Shown here piece by piece: positions 1-14,690 of a stretch of 64,000 bases of DNA. Position numbers and translations under genes: made by a program. Below the pieces are notes generated by a model that had not been told where the DNA came from, did no database searches, and saw only the letters and a list, made by a program, of their open reading frames with translations. Position 1 is the first letter of the stretch, and the number at the start of each line of letters is the position of its first letter. This DNA comes from Adineta steineri (Eukaryota > Rotifera > Eurotatoria > Adinetida > Adinetidae). Location: the NCBI GenBank assembly GCA_905250115.1, contig CAJNOI010000028.1, positions 62,001 to 126,000 on the forward strand, read 5' to 3'.

Positions 1-1083
1 TCATCATCGTCCGGCTCTTCATCAAGTAGTTCATCTGGATCGTAAGTTTTTTTTTGATTTTATCAACAATCATTTATTTTAAAATTTTCAATATTGTAGA
101 AAATCTCCATCCGGACAAAATCAACGTATTCCAACTCCACCAGTACGCAAACGTTTACCTACACCACCTAATCCTGATGATGAAAATATTTTTGTATCTT
201 TGCCAGTTGTGAAAGCACGTGAAGCACCTGAACGAAGACAGATTAAAATTGAATTGGCAAAATCTATGCCATTACCACCTTCAACATCACCAGGTAAAAT
301 CAATACTTGTAATTTTTCTTAATAAAAAATATAATATTTATCTAAATAGTTCGACCAGCTCCACCGCCACCTCTTCCTCTTTATGATCCTGAAGAAGATG
401 ATGAATCATCAAATACAGCAACAACACATTTACAAGATCGTATTGGTGAACATGAAGATATGGAACTTGATGATCTTGATGAACCAGAACCAACATCAAC
501 AGATGATTTAACTTCTTCAACAACTTTTATGGAAGAACAATCAGTACAATCAATAACTGCAACACCTCCAGTACTACCACCTGTTATATCTCTTTATGAC
601 GATGATGCTAATCAAGAAGCAAACATTCCATCCGATAGTAACCAAGTAAATAAATTCGTATGTTCATATATAAATAATTTCATAAATTATTATTTAGGAA
701 CAAAGTAATGATGCTGGTAGTGTTGTACAAGTAGTAACTTCATCAAATGAAATCAACAATGAAAAGAAATCATCAAAACATCGATCCAGTAAAATAAAAT
801 TCACAAATATTTTTTAAAATTATTTATTTATTTTTTTATTAGCATCACGTTCTTCGGCATCAAGTTCATCATCCGATAGTGATACAAGTAGTTCAACATC
901 ATCTTCATCTACTCGATCTTCACATTCACCATCACCTCATCCAAATAAAAAGAAAGAATCAACACAGTAAATAAACTAAACAGATTTATTTTCTGATATT
1001 TATTTTTATTTTTTTTCTTCTATAGTCGTCAACAGAATGGTGACAATAGTTCAAATTCTAAATATAAATCACGACGTCGTTAA
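1..1083 (+). CDS. 3' end of a Ser/Pro-rich, acidic low-complexity protein (5' end outside window)
   Basis: Six exons join in one frame: 1-41, 100-293, 350-645, 698-788, 843-966 and 1026-1083 (stop TAA). All introns are short GT-AG. The product begins in a Ser run, continues through Pro-rich stretches (IPTPPVRKRLPTPP, RPAPPPPLPLYDP), an acidic segment (MELDDLDEPEP) and a Ser/Asp-rich tract, and ends in a basic tail (KYKSRRR). This composition is typical of disordered tails of nuclear RNA-processing or transcription proteins, but no folded domain is visible, so I do not name it. The next gene starts 192 bp downstream on the same strand. The exon chain is sure; the function is not known. Confidence 0.75.
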
Positions 1084-1275
1084 AACATTCTTTTTTTTTG
1101 TTACACACAGACATTCTTGTGTATATGTTTTTTCTTGTCCATCTTTAATCTTCTTGTTTTTTTTACCTAGTCTATATCTTTGTTCTTTTGTTTGTGCGTA
1201 AGGACATAAAAAACAAAAAAAAACCTAATGATGAATTTTTGTTCGATTTCTTTTTTTTTCCAGATATTTCTATTC

Positions 1276-2913
1276 ATGATTGATCCAACAGCAACAATAA
1301 ATGATTCAGGTGGTGGCAATAGCCATTCATCAAAAAGAAATTTTAATTGCTTTATAAGACCAAGAATTTTATTAACCGGTTTACGTCGTTCAGGTAAAAC
1401 ATCCATACAACGTGTTATATTTACTAAAATGTCACCATCACAAACACAATTTCTTGAATCAACACCACATTTAACATTAAATCAATTTTCATGTGGTTCA
1501 TTTATTAATTTTCAAGTACAAGAACTACCCGGTCAGTTACAAGTATTTACATCAGGACATAATAGTGGTAGTGGAGGAAATAGTGGATTAGCATCATCAT
1601 ATGATGATGATACAATGACAAGTATGGTTGGTGGTGGTTATGATATGGAACGTTTATTAAAACGTTGCAATGCTGTTGTATATATCATTGATGCTCAAGA
1701 TGATTATTCAGAGTCAATTGTACGGTTAAATGTAATTATACAAATAGGTAGACGAGTTAATCCAAGAATACGATATGAAGTATTTATACATAAAGTTGAT
1801 CAGTTATCAGACGAAGCCAAAACTGAAACACAACGAGATATTCATAATCAGGTATGTATATGTCATTTCTTTCATTAAATAAATTCTACAATCGTATAGA
1901 GAACTTATTTTGATAAATATCTCATTCTATTTAGGTACGAGATCGTTTTGCTGATACTGTTGGTGGAGGGGATATGTGGTCATCAACGTCCAATACGCCT
2001 AATACAAATCCTCAAGATATTCTAATAAATTTTCATTTAACTTCAATCTATGATCATTCAATATTTGAAGCATTTTCAAAAGTAATACAAAAATTAATCC
2101 CACAATTTGGCCATTTAGAACGTTTGCTCAATTATTTATTATTAACATCGAATATTGATCAAGCATTTTTATTTGATGTTCAAACGAAAATAAGTATTGC
2201 AACTGATTCATCACCCACCGATATGCAAGTAAGTTATAGAATAAATTATAGGAAAAAAACAAAACATCTATCTAATTATTTTCGTTTTATAAGATGTATG
2301 AATTATGTTGTGATATGATTGATTTATTAATTAATATGAGTGAAATATATGGAAAACCAAACGAAGATAATGTTCGAACAATTAATGATGATGACGATGA
2401 TGATGATGATGAATATATAAATGAACGTGAAAATTTAAATAATGATGATAATGAACAACATGAATGGAATATTGATACTCAAAATGATCCATATGATGAG
2501 AATAATGTTCAAGTCAATGATTTAAGAAATAATTCATATATACATAGTATGTAGATTTATTTTTAAACGAAAATATGTAAACTTTTTATTTGATTATATC
2601 TTTAGGTCCTTTAGGTACAACACCAGTGATAAATAATCAACATTCATCATTAATTGAAACAACAAATGAACCAGCATCAGCTGTATTTGATTCAATGTCA
2701 TCAAGTGTTATTAAATTAACCGGTGGTCGAGCACTTTATCTCAAAGAAATCAATCGTCATTTAGCATTAATATGTATTTTACGAGAAGAAGCACTTACAA
2801 AACAAGCACTTATTGATTATAATGTTAGACAATTAAAAAAATCAATTATGAAATTATTTCGTTTAAATCATCCAACATCTCGACCTCCTGTGTCATCACC
2901 AAACATTGTTTAA
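1276..2913 (+). CDS. RRAGC: Ras-related GTP-binding protein C/D (Rag GTPase)
   Basis: Exons 1276-1851, 1935-2228, 2294-2546 and 2606-2913 encode about 476 aa. Rag GTPases work as RagA/B-RagC/D heterodimers on lysosomes and recruit mTORC1 in response to amino acids. The G1 motif GLRRSGKT (residues 35-42), the PGQ of switch II, the block YIIDAQDDY and the HKVD base-recognition motif match animal RagC/D closely. So does the C-terminal stretch from [18 protein letters not shown] through [11 protein letters not shown]. It is longer than human RagC (about 399 aa) because of a Gly/Ser/Asp-rich insert in switch II (about residues 88-122) and an acidic low-complexity insert of about 85 aa in the roadblock domain. 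The start at 1276 is chosen because a pyrimidine-rich TTTCCAG acceptor-like site lies just upstream (1263). AATAAA overlaps the stop codon. Confidence 0.93.
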
Positions 2914-5900
2914 TAAAACGTTTTTTTTTCTATTACCCTGATCCCACCAATGTTTCAGGAATGCATGTTTGTGTCTTTGTTGTTCACGTTTTTCTTTTTT
3001 GTTGCTGTTGTTGTTGTTGATGTTGTTGTTGCTATCATTAAAAAGAAGCCCTGTTTCTTTCTATTCGCATGCGAAAGTGTTCTTCTTGTACTTGTACATA
3101 AATAATATATATCTACTTCTTGCACGACGATATTGTTAATTTGTCCATTTTTTGATTGGCAAAACATTATCGTTTTTTTACCTTTTTCCTCTTTTTTTTT
3201 TGATGCGCATCGGCACAAACAGTGAACTATCTTGTTCGATTTTCTTTTCTTTTCTTTTTCTTTTGTCTTCTTTGAAATTCTTTAGCACGCGCGCGTATCT
3301 ACGTGTATGCGGCAGACATTTTGTTTCACATACACACATTTTGTCCTGTTTGTTCTTTTGTGCGCGCATTTCATTTATTAGAAAAAATGTAAACAAATAG
3401 TGCATAACAAACTTCAGTTTTTTTTATTTAATGCATCTATATTTGAACAAATTGAAGAAGATCATCAAAAGTCAAACTTCATCATTGTTTTGTAGTACAT
3501 ATTTCAAAATTCAACTGGAAATTTTGGTATTTTACGTCCATTAAAATAACATCTTCTGATATATATGTATCTTCAAAAGAATCTAATAAAACTTCAAAGA
3601 TTTGTAACCAACTACTGATAGGATTTTATTAATATCATAAGCAAATTTGCTATCAGTTTTATAAGTAATCTTAGATCCGAATTCCTACAAGAGCCTAATA
3701 CTGTTGAAAAAGATGATATGTTAATGTATAGTTATTCCTCAGATAAAGTAAGTTTGAGTAGATATAATAAACATACTATGAATTTTCCATCAACTAATAT
3801 TTTTTCTAATATATTAAAAATTTGGAAGGCAAACTGCCACTCCAACCGGCACATTCTAATTACCTTCATTACTGCACCATTTACTTAGAAAATAGCAGTA
3901 AAATTAAAAGCAATTACATAATTGAACTCGCTCAATACTAATAAGGGTTTATTTTTTTTCTCCCGTAATAGTAATTGTGATAGAAGGCATTGCTGAAAAA
4001 CGTGACAAGTGCTTTGTTTTTTAGAAGTATTTATATATTTAACTAATCCTATTAACTATATAAAGAATATGCAACTATTTTTTTAAAGGTTAATCTAAAC
4101 TAATTTTAATTTAGATGCGTGGGTGTGGTACAGAGATAAATATAACATCCACACTCTTTATGTTGAATTTAAAACTAGTGATATTTACGAACGAAAAATA
4201 TGATGAACATTATTTTTTGAATCTAAAATATGCAGTAAAAAGAAGCTAGACTTTTTCAGACTAAAAGTACACAAATTCTGTTTTTACTTATTTAGTCTGC
4301 ATCTTTGAATAATATCATGTAAGCATTTAGAAGAGTCACATTATCCAACATAATAAAATAAACAATATGTAATGTGATCTTCTTTCATCTCAAAAAGTAT
4401 TATATGACTACTTTTATATATACAATTAAATCATCAATATTATTTCGTCCTAGACTATCGAAATAAACATAGAACAAAGTCTCATTCGGTTGAGTTAAGG
4501 TATCAGACAAAAATAACAAGATGACAAGTGTATTGTAAGCGATTATAATCATTCATGTTAGAAATTAATATCTAACATGAAATTGATATATTTTCAGATT
4601 TAAGTTTTCTTTTTTTGTAGTGATGCAAGTACAAATAGTGTCAATGAAACAACATACCTTTGTTAATCACTGTTATACTATATAATTATTCGATTATATT
4701 CTTGTGTGTATATAACCTTGAGAAATCAGTCAATCGATATAATAATTTAATAGCAATCATTGTTACTTATAGAGTGCTAACGCTTTTCAATTAACTTGAC
4801 TTCTAATGTATATACATTTCTATTTTTCTTTTGTGCCATTATACAAAGCCGGATTTTAGATACTCATAAAAAAGTAGTGATTAGCTGAATGTATGTTTAC
4901 TAATCAATTGTCTTTTGAGTATTCAGAAACTATATTTATAGGACCGATAAAAAGCTACTGGGTTGGTTTATTTTTCGACAGATGTGATAAAATCTGATGT
5001 TCTTTACAACGAAATGTCGAATCTTGATAACAATTATTTGAATATAATGCAGTGCAATATTCATTTGAACAATTAAGATGATCTAAATCATCTATATCAT
5101 TTTCTCAAAATTCCTTCGAAATACTCAATTTGTTGATATTCATTTAATTACATATAAAAAGAAAATATTTCATCAATACAATTCACATGTTTATCACATA
5201 CTTCACGCTAATTCAGACGTAAATATAATTTACAACGATCATATTCAAAATAGGCATGACATGATAATTCTATCAATATATTATCAGATAACTGGAAACC
5301 GAATCCGAGGAAACATGCAGGTTAATGCTATCGATATTTATCAATAGATTTTGATTATCAGTGTTACCATTTACTCTTAAAATAGTTTTGATTTCAGTGA
5401 TCAATCATTTATCTCTTAAAAATTCTTATTTTAGAAAGTTAATCATCAATTAGTTGTATACAAATATTGACATTAGTCTTATATTTGATTCATTTGAATA
5501 AACAAAATAATTCTCTCAAGAAATTTTCAAAAATGAGAAATTCAAAACTCTAAATGATCCCTACTTTTATCACTAGTTCATTCGATTATTTTTGCTGAAT
5601 TCTGAACTTTTTGAAATATGATTTTTATCTTTTTAAAGCATGATCGTAAATGAGTGATAGAGTAGAGGTGGAAAATTTTAATCTCATGTCTATTCCATAG
5701 ACCATGACAAACACCTTAATGGTTCCTTACAGAAACAGACAGCACGATCGTACTTCCCATTTTAATCTTTCAGGAACTGTAAAGACTGATGTATTCATAC
5801 GTCATCGGGACTCATACGGTGAAAGACTTCCTCTCAACCTCACGAGATTAGAATACATTTAATGTCTTATTTAACTGAGGTGGGAAAAATTATCACGATT

Positions 5901-6280
5901 TGATATAATAAACTGTTTTTTTTTTAATAACATATTATAGAATTCATGTTAGGAGCTGCTCAATTAGTATCAACATGTTGGATATGTCTTTATAATAATA
6001 GTTAATGCTGTATTCAAACGATAAAGATCACTGAAAAATAGCGTCACCAATGACTACAATATCGAAAATTACTGATTTAAACTTCGATGATATAACATCA
6101 CTTAAATACAAGAACACGTTTTTCCAACAAACTCTTTTGAGTAGAAATCATTCAACGAATTCACATTTTATCTAATAATAAAGAGATTATTTTAATTCAA
6201 ACAATAGTTTATTTTATTCAAAAATATTATTAATACTAATTCAAATTAATAAAAATATCTAGTTTTGTTTATTTTTTGTC
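2914..6280. other. intergenic, no gene recognised
   Basis: About 3.4 kb of AT-rich sequence between a plus-strand and a minus-strand gene whose 3' ends face each other. The short open frames at 2955-3405 lie in T-rich or TTG/TTC-repeat sequence and have no splice partners or recognisable domain. I see no RNA gene or clear repeat pair. Confidence 0.6.
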
Positions 6281-7263
6281 CTATTTAGATGTAACAAAAG
6301 GATTACGATTCGCAGGAATATAGTGTTCCGATTGTTGAATATCTGTTGGTTGTTCAGCACTAACACTATTCATTCGTAGTCGTTCTCTTTCGCTAACAAA
6401 CATTGGTGATAGACTTGGATTTGTATTAATAAATCGTTCAAAATCATCCAAGCTCACAACACCATCTTTATTCTTCAATAGAAAAACAAAACATCCGATA
6501 GATGAAGAAATATTTTAGAAATATTACCATATCCCATTGTTTAAGTAATTGTTGTATTAACTGTTGAGATTCAACTGTAGGTGGTAAACATTCTTGCAGA
6601 TCTTCACGTGTTATAATTCGATCACGATTAACATCAAGTGATTCGAAATATACTAAAAGATCGATATATATATAAACATTTAGAATATCTTATTTTAACT
6701 TACAAGAAATTTTTTGATGTGCTGTACCTCGTTCGAGAATATGAGAAACAATCATAAAATGAAAAAAATCAATACTACCATCAGTTCTTTGATCCTATTC
6801 AATAAAATAAAAAAGAGGAATTCTGATGAAAAGTAAACAAGTAGAATTTTACTCGATTTTGTACATCAAATAATCGATAGAGTCGTTCAACAGCTGTTGG
6901 ATCATTATAACCAATTGGAACAAGTGAGAATTTCTGAAGACATCGCCAAAGATCCTAAACAAATTTTTAATAAGTTATTTTTCTATAATAATAAACAATA
7001 TGCGTACTTGAGGTGATTCAATTTTTCCATTAGGAAAATGTCGACGAAAAATAGCATTCCTAAACAGAAAGCATTTAATTAATCTATTATTATTTTCAAA
7101 TAAAACTTACGCACATAGCTTTTATTTCTTCTGATGAACCTTAAAAAAAAAGGACCAATCATTATTTCAAATTAATCTATTGTGATTTTTATTTCTTACG
7201 ATTTGTACGCATAACTAAATCACGAAGAACAGTTTTATTTATTTTTGTTTTATTTGCACCCAT
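6281..7263 (-). CDS. neuronal calcium sensor-like EF-hand protein
   Basis: Seven exons on the minus strand, 7200-7263, 7115-7139, 7008-7059, 6853-6954, 6704-6794, 6528-6652 and 6281-6472, give about 216 aa. The N-terminus MGANKTK fits the N-myristoylation pattern (Gly2, Thr6) of NCS-1/recoverin proteins, and SSEEIKAMNAIFRRHFPNGKIE aligns with their degenerate first EF-hand. EF2 (DVQNRDQRTDGSIDFF) looks degenerate. EF3 (DVNRDRIITRED) and EF4 (DMNKDGVVSLDD) are canonical calcium loops. The C-terminal extension of about 50 aa (MFVSERERLRM to the end) is longer than in NCS-1. The second exon is only 25 nt and uses a GTGCGT donor, chosen because the GTAAGT three bases downstream breaks the frame. 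Expected role: membrane-recruited calcium sensor. The exact orthologue is uncertain. Confidence 0.82.
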
Positions 7264-9983
<2,720 letters not shown>

Positions 9984-10201
9984 ATAATAGGACAAAGCAG
10001 GATTCTTGGACAATAAATAATAATCATCTTATTTTGTTTCTTGTTCTATTGTATCTTTAAAAAAAAAATCTTATTATGAAAAAATAAAATAAAATTTCAA
10101 TAGACATAAAGATTATTCAAATATTTCTTTAGATACATATTTTTATATCGATATCCATAAAATATAGTTCGTTTTTGTCTTGCATTGAAGTAAAAAGAAT
10201 A

Positions 10202-10603
10202 ATGAAAGATTCTACTACTACTAATACTGTACCACCATCATCATCGTCATCGACAGCGACAACAGCAGCAGCTGCAGCAGCAACAACAACAGCAACAACG
10301 ACGGCGATAGTTTCACCATCGAGTCCAAATGCTACTAAAGAGAAACCAACAACAAATACTGTTTTTCGTGATACACGTGCTGAACTTGCACAATTATTGA
10401 AGAAAAAAGAAGAAATTGAAGTTTGTTAAGAAGATTGTTTGTTTTTTCTTGAAATAAATAGAATATTATTTATAGAAATCATTATCAGATATTGAAGAAC
10501 AAATTTATGCGTTTGAAACGAGTTATCTTAAACAAACACAAGATACAGGAAATTGTATTCGAGGATGGAGCAATTGTTTAACTAGTGGAAGTGGAAATAA
10601 TAA
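10202..10603 (+). CDS. MEAF6: MEAF6/EAF6, histone acetyltransferase complex subunit (3' part lost in assembly gap)
   Basis: Exon 1 (10202-10420) and exon 2 (10476-10603) are joined by a GTTTGT-AG intron; the rest falls in the N gap at 10690. The segment DTRAELAQLLKKKEEIEKSL followed by DIEEQIYAFETSYL and NCIRGWSNCL matches the coiled-coil core of MEAF6/EAF6, a small scaffolding subunit of NuA4/TIP60, HBO1 and MOZ acetyltransferases. The N-terminus is replaced by a Ser/Thr/Ala low-complexity run (TTNTVPPSSSSSTATTAAAA). The first ATG in frame is at 10202; an earlier TTG at 10175 is not a credible start. Because an intron donor (GTGAGT) follows exon 2, at least one more exon must exist beyond the gap. 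Confidence 0.88.
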
Positions 10604-10689
10604 GTGAGTGTGTGTCTTACTCAAAATCATCTATAGTCGATCGTTATCCTTTCAAAACTTGAATTTATCATAAAAGAAATAAATTCTTT

Positions 10690-10789
10690 NNNNNNNNNNN
10701 NNNNNNNNNNNNNNNNNNNNNNNNNNNNNNNNNNNNNNNNNNNNNNNNNNNNNNNNNNNNNNNNNNNNNNNNNNNNNNNNNNNNNNNNN
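10690..10789. other. 100-N assembly gap
   Basis: Exactly 100 N, the conventional placeholder for a scaffold gap of unknown size. It interrupts two convergent genes: MEAF6 from the left and the minus-strand gene starting at 11140 from the right. Confidence 0.98.
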
Positions 10790-11140
10790 TTCGTCTATTC
10801 ACTTTATTATTTGAAACACCGGATGAACGAATTTTAAGTAACATTAAATCAGCATTCTTTTTAGCAGCCAATTTTTCTAGAGCATGTCGACGGAGATAAG
10901 ATAAAGCAAGTCGAATTTCTTCGTTAGTATTTCCCAATTCAGCACAAATACTTTCAATTAATTCCTATATAGAATTATATATATATTTCAAAGAAAAAGA
11001 CAGGTTATTGATTTTACTTCTGGAATGTTTTCAGCACCGGTGGAAGCATCTGTATAAGGTGGTTCCCAAAGACGAATTTTATCACGTTGTAGTAGTGGAC
11101 GAACATGATCAAGCAATTCTTTATTACTAAATTCTTCCAT
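10790..11140 (-). CDS. unrecognised protein, N-terminal part only (3' end in assembly gap)
   Basis: Exon 1 is 11018-11140 (41 codons, MEEFSNKELLDHVRPLLQRD) and exon 2 runs from 10964 into the N gap. The second exon reads ELIESICAELGNTNEEIRLA and then LSYLRRHALEKLAAKKNADL, an amphipathic, probably alpha-helical protein. The splice phase is consistent and no stop interrupts it. I do not recognise the family. Its start lies 276 bp downstream of the stop of the PPT2-like gene, on the same strand, making it the last member of a four-gene minus-strand run. The C-terminal half is missing because of the gap, so no function is offered. Confidence 0.7.
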
Positions 11141-11416
11141 GAATAATCTTATTTTTCAATACAAATGAAGTAATGTAGTATGTGTTTATTATATATTATT
11201 TAATAAAATTGCGTGATTCTATGGCAAGAAAGGAATATTCACTTACTCATGGTTTGTTCCTCGTATGACAGCTATGAAGAACCAATCAATTGATATTTGA
11301 TAATTTTTATCGACAAAGTCGGACATCTACTCTAGATTTATTAAGTCATTTATTCCTAGTAAGATAATTATAGTAACGATTGTAAATTTATTAGAACTTA
11401 TATGATTTTTTGGAAA

Positions 11417-12307
11417 TTACAATTCTGGTAATGTATTATTAAAGAATGGCATTATATTTTGAAAAAGAAAATCTTTATTTGGCATATGATCAGAAGCACC
11501 ATGTGATACATGTGAAGTAAATCGATAGATTTTCCCTTGATCCCATAATGTTCGTAAACCAATAAGATCTTCAGTAAATTGACGAGATTGATTCCATAGT
11601 TCGACATCCATTGATTTTGGTTTATAACCTAGAAACCATCCTGATAGGCTTGGAGCAACAACTTCATCGACATCTGAATAAGTTATAACGAATGCATTTA
11701 ATTTAAGCATATTCATTTTATAGTTTTCATTTCGTACCGATAATTCATTGTTGATATCCGGAAGAAATTGACATCGACTCATATATTTATCAAGTTGATA
11801 TGGATCACGCCAATAACCTGCTACACTAATCACATCTTGAACAGCTTTTTCATAAGCAAATTCACTGATTAATTTTCGAAAATCTGGAGGTAATTGTTGA
11901 AGATTCGGAACACCAAAAACACCTCCATTAATACCACTTAATGTAATAAGATTGTAGACAGGCAATGAGCAACGTTCAACAGCAGCTCTTACAATAAGAC
12001 TACCTTGAGAAAAACCAAGCATATTAAATCCTTTTTGAAGATGTGGATCGGCATGAATTGTATTACAAAATAGTTCAACTTGACGATTCATTGTTAATAA
12101 AAATGAATCATCAGCTCCATTGCCAATTTCGACTGATATAACATAAATACCTGGATAAGTTTCATTAATCCAACCAGCAAATTCATTCAAGTCACTTGCA
12201 TTTCTTGTGACACCATGCATGAGTACAACAGGACGATATGTTATAGCATTGATGGAAATCGATAAAACAATCGAAATTATGAATACAAATAGAACTACAC
12301 ATGCCAT
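11417..12307 (-). CDS. PPT2: palmitoyl-protein thioesterase, PPT2-like, lysosomal
   Basis: Single-exon gene, 296 aa. It begins with a signal peptide (MACVVLFVFIISIVLSISIN) followed by an alpha/beta-hydrolase of the palmitoyl-protein thioesterase family. The start of the fold is YRPVVLMHG. The nucleophile elbow is GFSQG (Ser100). The acid is Asp214 in DEVVAPSLSGWF, and the His is His269 in SHVSHG. The block SVAGYWRDPYQLDKY matches the NYWHDP region of PPT2 better than PPT1. Expected role: removal of thioester-linked acyl groups in the lysosome. The ATG at 12307 is preferred because it opens the signal peptide and follows an acceptor-like CATATAG two bases upstream. The open frame extends further 5' only with a non-ATG codon. 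The lack of introns is unusual for this window. Confidence 0.9.
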   Translation of the reverse strand: MACVVLFVFIISIVLSISINAITYRPVVLMHGVTRNASDLNEFAGWINETYPGIYVISVEIGNGADDSFLLTMNRQVELFCNTIHADPHLQKGFNMLGFSQGSLIVRAAVERCSLPVYNLITLSGINGGVFGVPNLQQLPPDFRKLISEFAYEKAVQDVISVAGYWRDPYQLDKYMSRCQFLPDINNELSVRNENYKMNMLKLNAFVITYSDVDEVVAPSLSGWFLGYKPKSMDVELWNQSRQFTEDLIGLRTLWDQGKIYRFTSHVSHGASDHMPNKDFLFQNIMPFFNNTLPEL

Positions 12308-12571
12308 TCCTATATGATGGTTTGTTTTCTGATCAGATATCAAAGACCCACCTACTATTTCTAATAATAACAAGCATCTGCTAGATTTCTCATGGTTAAT
12401 TTATCGTGCTATGTAGTCCGATATAATATTGAAAAAATATGTTAATTTCTAATACTTAAATGGCAAGACTGTTTGTATAAAAAAAACCCTTTTTATTTTT
12501 TATTGAATCACATCTATACAATAGTAACATATAAGAAAATAACAAAAAAAAACTAGACACACACGCACTGA

Positions 12572-14413
12572 TCATTTACGTTTCCAAATAAAGATACGAC
12601 TATCATCGGAACAAGCTACTAATATTGAACCATCATAATTGAAAGATACACGACTGATTTTAGCTTTTGAATTTGGATTTTTTAATTTAACAAAACTTTA
12701 GAAAATAAATAAAAGTAAATAAATAATTAAAAATTTTACTCTTACTCAACAGATGGATTATGCATATGATGACGTAGATCCCATACTTGAATTTGACCAT
12801 CTAATGTACCAATAGCAAGTAACTTTAAAATCAAACATTCAATAATCTATCTATTTCAAAAATATTCTTTTTTTACTTGACTAGCACGACAAATATCAAA
12901 TTTTAGAAACCAAATATATTCTTTTTCATTTACTACCCATTTGAGAAGTAATTTAAATGATGATGCTTTTGTAGTACTACCAAGAATTGGTTGCCATAAA
13001 CAAAATGTATTATCTGCAGACTAAACATATATATCGAATTAAATACAGAAGAAAAAAACAAAAGAATAATTTACTCGTGAAAGTAATACATCACCATACC
13101 ATTGTACATTATCGACATAATGTGAATGAAGTGTTTTAGCTTTTGCTTCAATATCAGCAAAAGCTACTGGATATGCTTTTATTAATCGTCGTTTCTGTTC
13201 ATGAATTGGATTTTCAGCTAGATCAATTTGTTCTCGAATTTTATCACTTGTTAATGACCATACAAATACTGATCGATCCATACTAGCTGAAGCAAGCATT
13301 GTACATTGATCATTAATATCCTTAAATGAATTTTTTGTTTCTTTTGGAATCAATAATATAGAATTTATTTTACCACACAAAGTACTTGATCAGTATGACC
13401 ATTTGGTCCATGAAATACAACAAGACACATAGATGAAAGAACATCCCAAAGTGTTATCGTAAAATCTAAACATTAAAAACAAGAGTAGAGAATGATAAGA
13501 ATTTTGTTTTTTCTTCTTCTTACTTTTGCTTGCTGTACATAAAAGGTTAGGTTTAGCTTTAGCAAATGTTAAATGATTGATAGCACCAGTTTGTAAAAGC
13601 TAAACGATGTTTTATAATTCGAAAATTTTTTCCTTCGCTATTTTCTTACTGCAGTATGTTGTGATTTTCGATGAACATCAAGTATACGCACGACACCTCG
13701 TTCTCCACCAGCAGCTAAAAGAATTTTTGGTGAATCTTCAGTTTTATCATCGATCATTGTCCATGCACATGCGAAATATTCTTCATTAGCCTAGTTCACA
13801 GAAAATAATTCATTTTATATTCATTTATAGAGACTTACATCAGGATCAAGATAAGCATGAACTAATTGAGTTTTATTTGTATTCGTATCAAATTTATAGA
13901 TTTGAATCTATTATCAAAAAATACAGGATAAAATCAATTGTTATAATTAATTATAAATACATACAGAATTTGCTCCAACACTAGCAAATAGAAACCCATT
14001 TGGATATTGTACTTGATTATTAACTTCTACTGCATAAATTTGTTGACGATGATTTTCCTATATGTTAGAAGATACGAATAGAAATATCAGTTCAGATGAA
14101 ATATAAGTGCTACCACGTTTGTACTTTGATAATCTGAATGCATGAATATGCTGTACGTGTTTTTGATGATGAACGAACTTCTTCTTCATCAGCACTACTA
14201 TCATCACTATGATCATTAATAGTTATTTCAGATGAGATTACCTATGAAATAAATTGAAAAAAAAAAACAAAATATGTATTTATTTTCTTCTAACGAACGA
14301 AAAAATAATTGGAACTAATTTTCAATTAGAAATTTTCATGCTCACATATGTAGACTATCTTCATTAGCATTGAAAAATATTTATATGAATTCACTCACCC
14401 CTGATGATGCCAT
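12572..14413 (-). CDS. EED: EED/ESC, WD40 subunit of Polycomb repressive complex 2
   Basis: Eleven exons: 14399-14413, 14125-14241, 13965-14057, 13839-13907, 13650-13790, 13524-13599, 13374-13465, 13075-13320, 12877-13020, 12746-12822 and 12572-12695. They give about 397 aa. Order and spacing of the blocks follow EED: YSCIQIIKENHRQQIYAVEV, ANEEYFACAWTM, LLAAGGERGVVRILDV, GAINHLTFAKAKPNLLCTAS, FTITLWDVLSSM, LASASMDRSVFVWSL, YVDNVQWYGDVLLS, NTFCLWQPILG and the last blade ending SDDSRIFIWKRK. EED reads H3K27me3 and stimulates the EZH2 methyltransferase. The N-terminus is shorter than human EED (441 aa) and acidic (DHSDDSSADEEE). An acceptor-like TTTCTTTTTTAG lies 13 bp upstream of the ATG. It sits between the Rho gene and PPT2 in a same-strand run. 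Confidence 0.93.
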
Positions 14414-14690
14414 TTATTTTATATCTAAAAAAAGAAACGTTCAATAATCATCATCCACTAAAATCATTTATCTTATAAGATCACTTTGTTTAAAAAACAG
14501 GAATGAGAATATTTTCAAGATATAACTATATATAAAGAAAGAAAAGCAAATACAATTCATTTCACTTGAAATAAATCTAACAAATAAAGAAAATGCGGAA
14601 CAATATATAAACAATTTTTTTGCATCACAGTTAAACTGTGCAAATTGCACAAAATAATCAAAAAGAAAAACACATCTCTCCCTCTCTCTT

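Noticed and set aside
2955-3405. Small open frames on both strands after RagC
   Set aside because: Low-complexity T-rich/TTG-repeat DNA; no splice partners or start context.
10175-10201. Upstream non-ATG extension of MEAF6
   Set aside because: Begins with TTG and lies in an acceptor-like region; ATG at 10202 is sufficient.
13039-13380. Unspliced minus-strand open frame through an EED intron
   Set aside because: The first 20 codons are intron sequence (GTAAAA to AAG); splicing restores the EED alignment.
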